From NCBI GenBank assembly GCA_031296915.1, contig JAVDPC010000008.1, positions 1 through 64,000 of the forward strand: 64,000 nt of DNA. The letters run 5' to 3'. Below, one piece after another: positions 27,201-35,900 of this stretch. The translations under genes and the position numbers were made by a program. Below the pieces are notes generated by a model that did not search any database, had not been told where the DNA came from, and saw only the letters and a program-made list of their open reading frames with translations. This DNA is from Cerasicoccus frondis. GTDB taxonomy: Bacteria > Verrucomicrobiota > Verrucomicrobiia > Opitutales > Cerasicoccaceae. How positions within the stretch are numbered: the stretch's first letter is position 1; each line of letters opens with the position of its first letter.

Positions 27201-28085
27201 GGAGAAGCTCCTGAAGTGCTGAATGAGCGTTACTCATACATTGGGTCGACTGATTCGCTCATTAGTTCGGATTTCGTTAATGATCTCAGTGCGATAGATG
27301 GCTTTAGTAAAAGTGCGTCTTATTTTGCGGTTAAAGGTGGCTTTAATGTAAACAGTCTGTCCGTCGATGCTTGGGACTCTTTCTTGGCCTCGACGCTGGG
27401 GGCGGACTACACGGTTTTGAATCCTTCAGGAGGACTTTCTACGGAAGTCAATGGCGACCTGACGATCTTTCCGCGTTCGACATTAAGCAATGGCAGTGCG
27501 GCTGATGACCAGGATGAGTGGGTTGCGCCGAGAGGATTGACTTCTGCTCAACGGCGTGCGCTGGCGAGTTCTATTGTTACTGAAGTCCGCACGCGTGGCC
27601 CTTTCTTAAGTATGTCTGACTTTATCAATCGCCGATTGGTTGACGATGATACTGGAAAAAAGGGTGTCTTGCAGACGGCTATTGATCGCCTTGACATTAA
27701 TGATGATGCTGAATTCGTTGACGCCTATACATCAGGCGTAGCCTCGGGAACTTTTGATGTGGACCATGTAACGAGTAAGTCTGGGGTCGGCACGCCACAG
27801 TATTTGACTCAGGCAGATTTGTTGACGCCGCTTGCTGCTGCTATGACCGTTCGCTCAGATACTTTCTTAATTCGATCCTACGGAGAGGTAAATGATCCGC
27901 TTACGGGAGAAGTGCAATCCCGTGCTTGGTGTGAGGCGCTGGTTCAGCGTATGCCTGAGTTTGTTAACCCAGAGGGAGATGAGCCTGAAACTCAAATAAG
28001 CAAGCTTCAGGACGTTTCGAATAAGACTATGGGACGTCGCTTCCGCGTTATTTCGTTCCGTTGGTTGGGAGAGGATGATGTATAG
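24240..28085 (+). CDS. Verru_Chthon cassette protein A-like, pilin-like surface/secretion protein
   Basis: A 1281-residue protein. A basic leader ends in a prepilin-like G|F site (Gly27|Phe28, FALVISLLLMGFMVLMLLSL), followed by one hydrophobic helix and an amphipathic segment like that of PilX/GspK minor pilins. Glu at +5 is absent, as in GspK. The large middle is soluble. Towards the C terminus a QRRALASSIVTEVRTRGPFL segment and SDFINRRL are shared with the second copy at 47618-51646. The length and N terminus match Verru_Chthon cassette protein A. The usual B, C and D members are not beside it. Instead it overlaps a small signal-peptide protein. A perfect LacI-2 operator lies upstream, so its expression is probably sugar-controlled. 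The function is unknown. Confidence 0.75.
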   Translation: MKSKSSPIIFKFHPKLISGRQNPRSGGFALVISLLLMGFMVLMLLSLVTVSRVEMFSAATHQTRTQAEQNALLGLTVAIGNLQESLGGDQRVSATAQMLDKSLVDDSHMANWIGAWDAAERLPDGSANPDYKKHIAWLVSGFDRSGDAETIPAYANPFDQAGALIDPNSDAVLLGEGTLGNLTVTDYVAAPKVQLEGGGSYAYWVADEGLKARINLVSRTDMELGNYPGATDSLQGVLALSAPSGGDARVFSGLETMSVSEDPDLAKNIARAETHSEVFLADPLYSSLGTPRWQAGLQEHYHSTSLNSLSLQTDTKSGGLKKDLSLLFELDDADFADTPYTGQSGMDAVFTDSWAVFPPSDLSNVYVDPVSGDEVSYLFKEPIPLYGSQAFVRGPTWSYLRDFYRGYKGVSRNNSTFSTKVRPFGPNASDFSGEGGMQGLIATWESDKGGDIENKDNYINTVVFNDATGQDEPVTRLTEHEMLPVLNRVIFIYSLYNDKNVVEYEYVEGEERVGNEMFREAGGVTDAIALTIEPFVYLWNPYNVALEFDGGFKIHARDSPFGLMVSVADPAADIIPPIADTSVPQMSGFLDGYGRITGRGFGTLDLVIGDGANTIRMEPGEVLLFSPGNATPATIDQLPRSNEEHGTRSAPYLEMKEGFRNHGGIILGRRLKTNENIDRDGLFHQLKTGDTTPLEINVFNWGLNEYYSGGGGANTQDRRFDTSRAFNLEFAYVPNPSSGGSLYTEDTFIQRLFLNVYGPMVGNSRGPLVDLLYSGSNAAFPMSVNRAQLASEGKQPFLYFGLYQNPVVPDSSRVSATSEFIGSMSPFAPLLDKQFSNHSIDSPPYTVQIGGTDDYSEIQQDSGQGYFGTMYSAGGKSNIVVSEAPTYPLQSLASLQHARISPSTYMPGQAIGNSWASGFVDLDKTYTAKTDRRYTLYDISYLSNEALFDEYFFSSLTPRLDFSDSPVSEDMDLESTLQAMVDTYLNEGEAPEVLNERYSYIGSTDSLISSDFVNDLSAIDGFSKSASYFAVKGGFNVNSLSVDAWDSFLASTLGADYTVLNPSGGLSTEVNGDLTIFPRSTLSNGSAADDQDEWVAPRGLTSAQRRALASSIVTEVRTRGPFLSMSDFINRRLVDDDTGKKGVLQTAIDRLDINDDAEFVDAYTSGVASGTFDVDHVTSKSGVGTPQYLTQADLLTPLAAAMTVRSDTFLIRSYGEVNDPLTGEVQSRAWCEALVQRMPEFVNPEGDEPETQISKLQDVSNKTMGRRFRVISFRWLGEDDV

Positions 28086-28764
28086 CCTAATGAGAAAATT
28101 ATTCTACATATTGTTGTGGGGCTGCTTCAGCGTTGCTGGCTTTGCTCAAAGCGAGCAAATGGTGTCCGTGCGTTTTCGCTGCCTGTCGTTGGATGCGCCA
28201 ATTCGCACACCGCTGTATGTGCGGCCCGAGGGGGGGGAGGCAATTCGCATCTATAACAATGCGAGGACGGACTGGATTCAATACAGTGGACCTTTGCCGA
28301 TTGTTTTTTACAAAGACTCGGAGGTGAAAGGAGCGCCACGTGTTCCGGTGGCAAAATTTAATTTGAATCCTGAAGTTGAAGCTCCGTTGTTATTGTTTTC
28401 GCGCAGTAAGTCAGGCCCAGCTGAGTACGATATATACTCGATCAATGACTCAGCAGAGTTCTCTCCAGTGGGAAGCTTTCGTATCTACAATTTTACGGAG
28501 AAAGACGTGGCAGGCAAAATTGGCGACCAGGTTTTTCGGGTGAAGCCGAATGCGTTCGCGGTTACAAAAATTCCCGAAACCGATTCAGTCTCTATCAGTG
28601 TAAAGCTCGCGGAAGGCACGAGCGATGGTGTTAAACGTCTTTTTGCCGCTACGTGGAATTTCTCTTCGAAGTTTCGGTACCTAGTGTTTATCATGCCCTC
28701 GGACGATCCGACCCGGGGCAATATCCAAATCAGGAAAATTACCGATTACGTGAGTGGTAATTGA
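28075..28764 (+). CDS. small secreted partner of Verru_Chthon A-like protein, unknown function
   Basis: A 229-residue protein with a signal peptide (through about AGFAQ). It overlaps the end of the previous gene by 11 bases, with GGGAGAGG just before ATGATG. ATGs at 28075, 28078 and 28090 are all possible starts; 28090 (MRKLF) gives the cleanest leader. The body is β-rich. It shares an architecture with the protein at 46897-47628: an F-x-LNP / SLNP block, an R-x-YN-F / RFVN-L block and similar length. Eight consecutive G residues at 28230-28237 sit within the codons for EGGE and could slip. No known domain was recognised. Confidence 0.65.
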   Translation: MMYSLMRKLFYILLWGCFSVAGFAQSEQMVSVRFRCLSLDAPIRTPLYVRPEGGEAIRIYNNARTDWIQYSGPLPIVFYKDSEVKGAPRVPVAKFNLNPEVEAPLLLFSRSKSGPAEYDIYSINDSAEFSPVGSFRIYNFTEKDVAGKIGDQVFRVKPNAFAVTKIPETDSVSISVKLAEGTSDGVKRLFAATWNFSSKFRYLVFIMPSDDPTRGNIQIRKITDYVSGN

Positions 28765-28825
28765 GCGTTAATCGCGAAGATTCTTACATCGTTGAAAATA
28801 TAAATATTTTACTTGGCATAGTTGC

Positions 28826-28837
28826 AATAACGTTATA
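28826..28837. promoter_or_regulatory. candidate LacI-2 operator AATAACGTTATA (PEP-CTERM gene)
   Basis: One mismatch from the consensus, 91 bases before the first ATG of the PEP-CTERM protein gene. Confidence 0.68.
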
Positions 28838-28928
28838 GTAATCATGCTAAACTGAAAGACTATCCCTGTAATCCCCACCCATCACAGAGAATTTATTTTC
28901 GATCTTCCTTTGGCGCTATAGACGCCTG

Positions 28929-29834
28929 ATGAACCAATCTACCAACCCTAAAAACAAAAATATCGATATGAAAAAAAATCACCCCTTCTCATTTGCCGGT
29001 CGTTCTGCGATTATTGTCGCCGCGGCTTCGCTGATGACCGCATCCGCCCAGGCGAATGTTCTGGTCTATGATGGTTTTGACTACACTCCAGGCAGCGATA
29101 TGTCTGGTCAAAATGGTGGCAGTGGCTGGAGTAATGGCTGGTTCACTTCCGGTTCCTACACTGCGACTAGTGGTTCCCTTGCGCCATCGACTCTCTTGAG
29201 CGAGAACGGATACGTAGCCGGGCCGAGTTCGGGTGGAACTTTCAGCCGAGAATATGGCACGAGCATCGTGGGAACTGGTGATGAAGAGTTGTGGTTCAGC
29301 TTTGCAATGAATCGAGCAGAAGATGGAGGCGGTAGTGCGAAGAAGTTGACCATTAATCCCTTCTCAACGACTACAAATGCTGAAGCAGGGCAGTTCTTGG
29401 GGATTTTCTCTGATAACAACACCACCGACGCAGTTGCTCGCATACGGTGGGGCACTTCGGCTCAGATTGATTTATCGTCCACTTTTACTTTGGATGTAAA
29501 CATTGATTATTTCGTTTACGGGCAGGTCGTGTTCACCGAGGTGGGAACCACGACATTCAACCTTTGGGTTGTGGAAAGTTCGACCGATATCTCCACGCTC
29601 TCTCCTTCGGATCCGGCAACAGCTACAGTTGTTAGCACCAGCTTTTCAGCAGGTAGTCAAAATTCATTGGATACTTGGGCGACGTCACAGGGAGTCGAGC
29701 CAGGGAATTTTGATGAATTCCGTATTGGCGATACATTCTCGGATGTTGTGGTGATCGTTCCTGAGCCATCCACCTATGCTCTGCTGGGTGGTATGCTAGT
29801 GCTCGGTCTCACCGCGCTGCGCCGCCGTAAGTAA
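28929..29834 (+). CDS. PEP-CTERM sorting-domain protein of locus II
   Basis: A 301-residue protein. An ATG at 28968 (MKKNHPFSF) would give a normal signal peptide ending ASAQA; the first ATG adds 13 polar residues. The Gly/Ser/Thr-rich body, starting VLVYDGFDYTPG, resembles β-sandwich proteins common among Verrucomicrobial PEP-CTERM proteins. The tail reads PEPSTYALLGG, a hydrophobic helix, then RRRK. It is probably exported and sorted to the envelope by an exosortase encoded elsewhere. It is preceded by a LacI-2-type operator and followed by a long hairpin. Confidence 0.82.
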   Translation: MNQSTNPKNKNIDMKKNHPFSFAGRSAIIVAAASLMTASAQANVLVYDGFDYTPGSDMSGQNGGSGWSNGWFTSGSYTATSGSLAPSTLLSENGYVAGPSSGGTFSREYGTSIVGTGDEELWFSFAMNRAEDGGGSAKKLTINPFSTTTNAEAGQFLGIFSDNNTTDAVARIRWGTSAQIDLSSTFTLDVNIDYFVYGQVVFTEVGTTTFNLWVVESSTDISTLSPSDPATATVVSTSFSAGSQNSLDTWATSQGVEPGNFDEFRIGDTFSDVVVIVPEPSTYALLGGMLVLGLTALRRRK

Positions 29835-29852
29835 GTCTTGTTAAATTGATAG

Positions 29853-29885
29853 TCAATGGCCCGAAGCGACTCTTCGGGCCATTGA
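29853..29885. terminator. 14-bp hairpin after the PEP-CTERM gene
   Basis: TCAATGGCCCGAAG pairs perfectly with CTTCGGGCCATTGA across a 5-base loop. No T-tract follows, so it may end transcription weakly or protect the 3' end. It separates the PEP-CTERM gene from the next operator at 29898. Confidence 0.65.
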
Positions 29886-29897
29886 TGATTAAGAAAG

Positions 29898-29909
29898 TAT
29901 AACGTTATT
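29898..29909. promoter_or_regulatory. candidate LacI-2 operator TATAACGTTATT
   Basis: One mismatch from the palindrome. It lies ten bases before the start codon of the discoidin/TIM-barrel gene at 29919. Confidence 0.68.
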
Positions 29910-29918
29910 GTATTTTAA

Positions 29919-32678
29919 ATGTTCCCCCCTCTTTTTAGGCTTTCGTTTTTAAGCGTATTCCTCTTGGCCGCTGCCAGCTTGTCTGCCATTGATTCGGATG
30001 ATGTTCCGATGGAGCAATTATCCATCACTCCGCAAATGTTATCCAATGCTGGCGCTGCGAATGGTTTGTTCGATGAGCAGACTATGGGAGCAAATCCAAC
30101 GATGCTTGCGCCAAAGACGCAATGGACGCCCGCCGACAAAGCGCCTGTCAGCTTCGTGATCGACTTGGGGGAAGAGGCTCATCTTGGCAAAGTCATGTTC
30201 TGGGATCTGAATGGCCACGGAGATGTGGTGGTTTCGTCTGGGGCTGAAGGAAACTGGACTGAGCTTCTCGTTGAAGAAGGAGTGGGCTTTAAGCAATGGA
30301 AGATTCATGAGGGGCTTGATGCCCATACCCGCTACCTCAAGGTAGAGAAGATGACCGATGGCGGCGCCTACGGGGAGATGCTGGTCTATGCCTACACGCC
30401 AGAAGGTTCGGCCATGGTTGCCGAAGCAAAAGCGGAAGCCGCGCGCCGTGATGCGATAATCTCGAATGCCGTCGCTGAGGTGAAGAGCCGTCCTCTAGTC
30501 GATACTGGCACTTTATTTGGTGAGCTTCCCTTGGTTGATGAGGTGAAGCCGGGACTTGAAACCACACATTCTTTTATTGATTTTCCAGCCGGTGTTTCCC
30601 AAGTGGAAAACGTGCTGGGAAAGCCCGTTCGCGTGCTGCCCAACGAAGGTGAAGACGTTAAGTATTTCGCTTACCAAATGGGAGAAGGCAAATTTTTGGA
30701 GCCCGGTAAGCCATACCTGCTGACCGTTGAATTTCCAGATAATGCCCCGCGCTCATTCCACGTGGCTAATCGTGGTGGCGATATGACGAGAGGCATACAA
30801 ACCGGGAAGGCGCTAGGTGATGTTATCTTTACCTACACCAGCACCAATCTTGAGCCGCTGGACATTCCGCTTTCGAATAAATTCATGACCTTTCAGCAGC
30901 TGTTTTGGCTTAATGATGGCTATGATGGCATCGAGCAAAGCCGCAGTCCCAAAGAGCGCATTTTCTCGCCCGTCAGTGGGTTTCGCGTCATCGTAGGTCA
31001 GCCAGGCGCAGAGCAAGCACCGTTATCGAAGGGTGCAGCAGTTGCCCGAATTCGTCTCTTCGAGGTGCCGGATGTTGAACGTTTCTTCGTTCCCTTGAAG
31101 CTCCCGGAAGGTCTGCCGTCTCGTCACCTTTTCTATCGTGAAGAGATGGCCGATGCAGTAATCAACTCGGCCAATGAGACGGAGCGATCGGTTACCAATC
31201 CTACAGACTGGTATGAATACCATATGCGCCTGATGCGGTTCCTGGGCATGAACACCTTCTCCAAGGATTTACTTGAGTTTGGGCATGCCCAGCACTGGGA
31301 TGTGGAAAACCCTTCGTGGTATAACTCGCACAAGTTCCCGCATGTATGGGGCGAGGTGGTGGACCTCGTTCAGCAGTATGGGCTAACGCTGTTGCCATAC
31401 TATGAGTATGCTGGCAGCACGGGCCGACAGGGGCGTGGACAACGTGGTAAGAGCGATCAACTCGTCATGCCGCTGGACGGCGATGACTTCACGCACGTAA
31501 AGTTCGCTGAAAAGAACCGCGTCGATTTAACCGATCCAGACACGCTGGCGGAATTTAAGCACATCATCGATTTGACGATCCTTAAATACAAAGATCGCGC
31601 AGAATTTGTGGGACTTTGGTTGCGACCACGTGTTGCGCAAATGCCGATGAGTTTCTCAGACAAGACTTTGGCCCGCTTCTGCGAGGAAACCGGCCGTGCG
31701 AAGATTACCCGTAAGGAACTAAAGGGTGACGACGCTACGCTGGACGCCTACTACGAATGGTGGTTTGGCAAGCGCAAGGAGTTCCTCGTCGCAATCTATG
31801 ACTACCTTAAGGTAAATGGTGTTGGTGAAGACGGTGATCCGGAGTTGCTCTTCATGGCTGTTCCCAAGGAGCCGGTGCCGGACATTTTTGTTCGCGGCAA
31901 TCATCGCATTGTGGTGACGGATGACACCGAGCTGTGGAAAGACATTTCTACCCGTCGTGAAGACTACGAAAATTTCTACGTGATCGATGAAAATGACGTG
32001 CCCGCACAGCATCTTTACCTGGATGCCATCACACGACCACTGAAGACATGGGGGACCTGGGAGTGGCACCACGCCGCGCCGCAGGCCGATCCGCAGAATT
32101 ACAAGGACGCTGAGGGCATTCTCATGGTCTATCCTTATAACCGTAAATATACCGTCACGGATTCATCTGCGATGGACGAGTTCAGGAATGACACCGGCTT
32201 GGCGATGGTTCGACATTTTCCGTTGAACGAGAACACAATGGATTATGCTACTGGCTATTTTGTCACGGATTTCGAGCGCGTGGGAACCTATCAAATGATG
32301 CCCGAAGCGCTGGCGGTGGCCAATGGCGATCCGTGGTATCTCGGGTACACGAGCGGGCATGTGTTCAATCGCGGATTCCCATCCTATGCGCGCCGCTTTA
32401 ACGCAAATTTCTTAGCCTTGCCTGCGTTGCCTAGCCGCGTGGTGGAGGGCGCCGCTAATCACCAAGCTGTCGTTGTCAGGGAAATCGAAACGGATGGAAA
32501 AGGCACCTATCTTGCGATTGTGAACACCGGCATCGAGCCGTTGAAATCTGTTCAAGTCAAGGTTCCTGGTAACGGCCGTGTCATTGCGGCGGCGACTGGG
32601 CGCGTTATCTCGGAAGGTGGCAATTCGGTGACTCTGGACTTGGACGCCTACGAGCTCTTTTCCTTACACATTCAATAA
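29919..32678 (+). CDS. secreted discoidin-like plus putative TIM-barrel protein, possible novel glycoside hydrolase
   Basis: A 919-residue protein with a signal peptide (about 1-23, ending SLSA). Residues ~30-165 form a discoidin-like module with the same E-GNW...W...TRYL pattern as the modules in the 13737 gene. A middle β-rich region (~190-390) follows. From ~400 to ~820 there is a region compatible with a TIM barrel: MRLMRFLGMNTFSKD, LLPYYEYAGSTG, FVGLWLRPR, TWGTWEWHHAA. The end is a short β domain. I recognise no family. Acidic candidates such as the Glu in WEWHH would need alignment. It has its own LacI-2-type operator, so a glycosidase of locus II is plausible. Confidence 0.6.
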   Translation: MFPPLFRLSFLSVFLLAAASLSAIDSDDVPMEQLSITPQMLSNAGAANGLFDEQTMGANPTMLAPKTQWTPADKAPVSFVIDLGEEAHLGKVMFWDLNGHGDVVVSSGAEGNWTELLVEEGVGFKQWKIHEGLDAHTRYLKVEKMTDGGAYGEMLVYAYTPEGSAMVAEAKAEAARRDAIISNAVAEVKSRPLVDTGTLFGELPLVDEVKPGLETTHSFIDFPAGVSQVENVLGKPVRVLPNEGEDVKYFAYQMGEGKFLEPGKPYLLTVEFPDNAPRSFHVANRGGDMTRGIQTGKALGDVIFTYTSTNLEPLDIPLSNKFMTFQQLFWLNDGYDGIEQSRSPKERIFSPVSGFRVIVGQPGAEQAPLSKGAAVARIRLFEVPDVERFFVPLKLPEGLPSRHLFYREEMADAVINSANETERSVTNPTDWYEYHMRLMRFLGMNTFSKDLLEFGHAQHWDVENPSWYNSHKFPHVWGEVVDLVQQYGLTLLPYYEYAGSTGRQGRGQRGKSDQLVMPLDGDDFTHVKFAEKNRVDLTDPDTLAEFKHIIDLTILKYKDRAEFVGLWLRPRVAQMPMSFSDKTLARFCEETGRAKITRKELKGDDATLDAYYEWWFGKRKEFLVAIYDYLKVNGVGEDGDPELLFMAVPKEPVPDIFVRGNHRIVVTDDTELWKDISTRREDYENFYVIDENDVPAQHLYLDAITRPLKTWGTWEWHHAAPQADPQNYKDAEGILMVYPYNRKYTVTDSSAMDEFRNDTGLAMVRHFPLNENTMDYATGYFVTDFERVGTYQMMPEALAVANGDPWYLGYTSGHVFNRGFPSYARRFNANFLALPALPSRVVEGAANHQAVVVREIETDGKGTYLAIVNTGIEPLKSVQVKVPGNGRVIAAATGRVISEGGNSVTLDLDAYELFSLHIQ

Positions 32679-33025
32679 TTCTTATTTCGCATGATCGCGA
32701 AGCAATGCCATACTTTTCAGACGTCGTCGCACGCGGTTTGTGCTGCTAGGCGTTTAATGCACCAATTGGGGCATTGGCGATTGTGCTGCCTGTTTATTTT
32801 AACTTGGGGGTTAAACTGAGGGACTTGGTCGTTAAGGCAGTTCCTGACCTTGGAGGGGGCGCGCGCTCACTCCAAGGTCAAATTGCTTTGTGCTATAGCG
32901 TAGTGCTTCGGCCAGGTGCGTCGCCTCCATTCGTTGGCTTTCGTCGTGAGCTCTGTTGATCTTCGGCGTAGTTCAATATCAGCAAAATTACCCCTTACTT
33001 TTGTTGATTAAACTGAAAAAATATT
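32679..33025. other. 347-base gap with no gene recognised
   Basis: Apart from the hairpin at 32845-32880 and an AT-rich stretch just before the esterase start, nothing was recognised. The short open frames are not supported by a ribosome-binding site or by recognisable content. Confidence 0.5.
32845..32880. repeat. 11-bp perfect hairpin upstream of the modular esterase
   Basis: TGACCTTGGAG pairs with CTCCAAGGTCA across a 14-base GC-rich loop. The sequence after it (AATTGCTTTG) is not a clear T-tract. It may be a terminator for the preceding gene or an attenuator for the esterase gene, which has no LacI-type operator of its own. Confidence 0.55.
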
Positions 33026-35896
33026 ATGCGTGTTATCCCCTGTGTCTCCCTACTGTTAGCTTCTGTCATTGCCCCATCACTGCATGCAGTGGATCCCGTA
33101 GACGTCGATGACTTCGAAGTCTATGGCTTTGATTTTCGCAGTGACGGATCCATCGATATGAATGGCCGGTTGCTGGTGCCGGAGAACTATGATCCGGCGA
33201 TCTCTTACCCGATCGTGCTTCTCTTTCATGGCGCAGGCGAGCGCGGCTCGGACAACCAGATTCAGGTCGAAAGGAATATCGCCTATCTCGTGGAGGCTGC
33301 CAAGGCGCGGGATTTCTTTATCTACGCACCGCAACTTCCATCGGGAGGGTGGAGCTCATCGCAGACCGACAATGCTTGGCGTGCTTTGGGTAATGTGATG
33401 TCGGACTACAACATTGACCGGCAGCGAATATACACGTCGGGCATTTCTCTGGGTGGTGGCGGCATTTGGCAATCTATCGAGATTTATTCCGATGTAGTTG
33501 CCGCGACATCTGCCTTGGCGGCCGTAGCCTTTAGCGCAGACGTTGGTTCGCACTCGATGGGTGAGCCCATCTGGTTGTTTCACGCGCAAAATGACGGAAC
33601 CGTCGGCGTAAACACATCGCGCAATCGCGTGAATGAAGTGCTTGCTGCCAATGGTGAGCCGACGGTTACCTTTCCATTGGCCAACAACGATGGCTCTCCT
33701 TATCATTCGGATGGGACAACCTACTTGGAAGTGAATGATCTTCGATACTCGGAGTATCCCAATGGTGGACACGGTATTTGGAACAAAGTCTATGCCCAAT
33801 CATTCCTCTACGACTGGATGTTGGCGCAAGAGGGAGACAATGACTGGGCAATCGGTGACACCTTTTTGATCGACCTCGGTAATCGCTCGTTCAGCGGCCT
33901 CGATAGCGATGGCAAGCAGTGGAACAGCACTGCATACGGCTACCACGACACTTTGGGCGCGAATATTGTGTTCCCGCGTTTGGAAAACTCTGGTCGCGCG
34001 CAAGCTGTGGTTGAGCTGGTTGAACCATTTGCCGGACATTCCTTGGTCACCTATGCACCGGGATCGCTTTTCGATGAGGAGATCTCCAATGATGGTTGGG
34101 TGACCGAAAGTAATGCTACCGAAACTGACGGGGCTGGCGTGCTGGCCTTAACCGGCTTGTATCCGGGCGGTGTTTACGAGGTGGAGATTTACGCCTATCA
34201 GGTGAATGACGACGGCGGTCGCGGGCGTATGACTCGCTACAGAATCGGTGATGAAGTGCGTGATCTCGAAGCGGCCTCGAACCTTGATACGACGGCGGTT
34301 TTTAGTTCTGTTAGCGCGAACAGCCAGGGGCGCTTGGAACTGAAGGTTTTCCCCACGCCGGATTCCGGCTCGCGCTATGGCCACATCAGCACAGTGCGCG
34401 TCACGTTTGTATCCGGTCCGAGTGGTCCGCTCGATAGCCCGCCTGTTGTAGATGCGGGAGCGGATCAGGAGTTGGTTTTAACGTTTGGTTCGACGGTTTC
34501 GGGTAACTTATCAGGAGCGGTTACGGACGACGGACTGCCATCAGGCACGTTGACTTCGCAATGGTCCGTCGTGGATGGGCCAGTTGGCTCGACTCCGGTT
34601 TTTGCTGATGCGCAATCGCCCAGCACGAGCGTCAGTTTCGATGAACCGGGTGTTTACATACTGCGACTGTCCGGTAACGACGGCGCCACGACGACCAGCG
34701 ATGACGTTACGATAACCGTTCGGCTGGATGGAGGTTCCTTGGGTGGTGAAACGGTTTTCTATCAGAACTTCGACAGCTCCAGCCTCTTGTCGGATTACGT
34801 TGCCGCGAGTGATCCAGCGGTGGGTGAGTTCGACGATATTAGTGCGAATACCAATGGCGGTAGTTGGGAGATTGATGCTGGTCAGCTCGTTCACCAGCGC
34901 GATGGTGGAACGGGCACGGCGGGCTTTCAGCGTATCCTTTCAACGGGCGGCGGCATGTCGTTTGTCCGCATGGAGTTTGAGCTATCCGTCGAAGATACTT
35001 CCAGCTACAGTGATATCGCGGCGTTCATTCTGGGCGACTGGGATACTGCGTTTACAGACAACGCCAGTGGCAGCAATGCACAGCGGTCATTTGGCCTGAT
35101 CGTTAAAGCGCGTGGTGCGGGTCAATACTACCTTCGGCTCACGGATGGGGCGACGAATTATGATACGCCGAATATGCCGACCAGTGCTACGCCGCTGAGA
35201 ATTATATGGTATTCCAACATGTCCGGTGAAGCAAAAGTTTACCGAGGTGTGGATGGTATCGAGTATGGGTTGCCGACCAACTGCTCTGACCTTTGGGTGG
35301 ATGATGCTTTGCTGATCGATGACGCTCCTCGCCAAGGGAACTATAGCGCTTCCACGATTAGTGCATTTCGTTTTCTCTGCTCTTCGGGCCAGGCCGTCCG
35401 CATGACCTTTGATGAATTGCGGGTGGTGGATCAGTCGATCATGGCCGCGCTGCCAAGTGCTTATCTGGCTTGGTTGGGCGAGTGGCTCAATGCTGGTGAA
35501 ATGGGGGATGCCGCACTAGTCGACGCCGAGGCTGATCCCGATCACGATGGCCGCAGTAATTTACTGGAATACTACTTTGGCACGAACCCGACTGATCCCG
35601 TTGCGCGCGGTGGTGAAGCATTTACGATGAATGCGGCACGCGGCATCCAGCTAAGCCGCGATGCTGGTAAAGACGACTTAGTCGTCGAACTGTGGTCCAG
35701 CGTAAACCTTGCGGACTGGGAGTTGCTCGCCGTGAGTAACGAAGGTAGCCCGTTCGTAAGTACGAATGCCTACGCGGTAACGATCGAGGAAAATGGCGAG
35801 TCGCCATCGGAAGTGACGATCAATGATCCTCGTAGCACGGGGCCGAACGCGGAGGCGCAGCTGTTTTACCGACTGCGCCTCACGCGGGCTGAGTAG
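33026..35896 (+). CDS. secreted modular α/β-hydrolase esterase with PKD-like and LamG-like modules
   Basis: A 956-residue protein with a signal peptide (about 1-21). Residues ~30-270 form an α/β-hydrolase: LFHGAGERG oxyanion region, nucleophile Ser141 in GISLGGGG, and a late GGHGIW histidine. This resembles secreted carbohydrate or polyester esterases. Then come a β-rich module (~275-465), a PKD/Ig-like module (~470-570, PPVVDAGADQ start) and a concanavalin-like module (~575-800). The C-terminal region holds a calcium-binding-type DPDHDGRSNLLEYYFGTNP segment common in Verrucomicrobial secreted proteins. It probably removes acetyl or other acyl groups from polysaccharide outside the cell. It ends four bases from the convergent GH28 gene. 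Confidence 0.75.
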   Translation: MRVIPCVSLLLASVIAPSLHAVDPVDVDDFEVYGFDFRSDGSIDMNGRLLVPENYDPAISYPIVLLFHGAGERGSDNQIQVERNIAYLVEAAKARDFFIYAPQLPSGGWSSSQTDNAWRALGNVMSDYNIDRQRIYTSGISLGGGGIWQSIEIYSDVVAATSALAAVAFSADVGSHSMGEPIWLFHAQNDGTVGVNTSRNRVNEVLAANGEPTVTFPLANNDGSPYHSDGTTYLEVNDLRYSEYPNGGHGIWNKVYAQSFLYDWMLAQEGDNDWAIGDTFLIDLGNRSFSGLDSDGKQWNSTAYGYHDTLGANIVFPRLENSGRAQAVVELVEPFAGHSLVTYAPGSLFDEEISNDGWVTESNATETDGAGVLALTGLYPGGVYEVEIYAYQVNDDGGRGRMTRYRIGDEVRDLEAASNLDTTAVFSSVSANSQGRLELKVFPTPDSGSRYGHISTVRVTFVSGPSGPLDSPPVVDAGADQELVLTFGSTVSGNLSGAVTDDGLPSGTLTSQWSVVDGPVGSTPVFADAQSPSTSVSFDEPGVYILRLSGNDGATTTSDDVTITVRLDGGSLGGETVFYQNFDSSSLLSDYVAASDPAVGEFDDISANTNGGSWEIDAGQLVHQRDGGTGTAGFQRILSTGGGMSFVRMEFELSVEDTSSYSDIAAFILGDWDTAFTDNASGSNAQRSFGLIVKARGAGQYYLRLTDGATNYDTPNMPTSATPLRIIWYSNMSGEAKVYRGVDGIEYGLPTNCSDLWVDDALLIDDAPRQGNYSASTISAFRFLCSSGQAVRMTFDELRVVDQSIMAALPSAYLAWLGEWLNAGEMGDAALVDAEADPDHDGRSNLLEYYFGTNPTDPVARGGEAFTMNAARGIQLSRDAGKDDLVVELWSSVNLADWELLAVSNEGSPFVSTNAYAVTIEENGESPSEVTINDPRSTGPNAEAQLFYRLRLTRAE

Positions 35897-35900
35897 ATGG

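Noticed and set aside
32774..32959. 61-codon open frame in the gap before the esterase
   Set aside because: It contains the hairpin arms, has no ribosome-binding site and no recognisable content.
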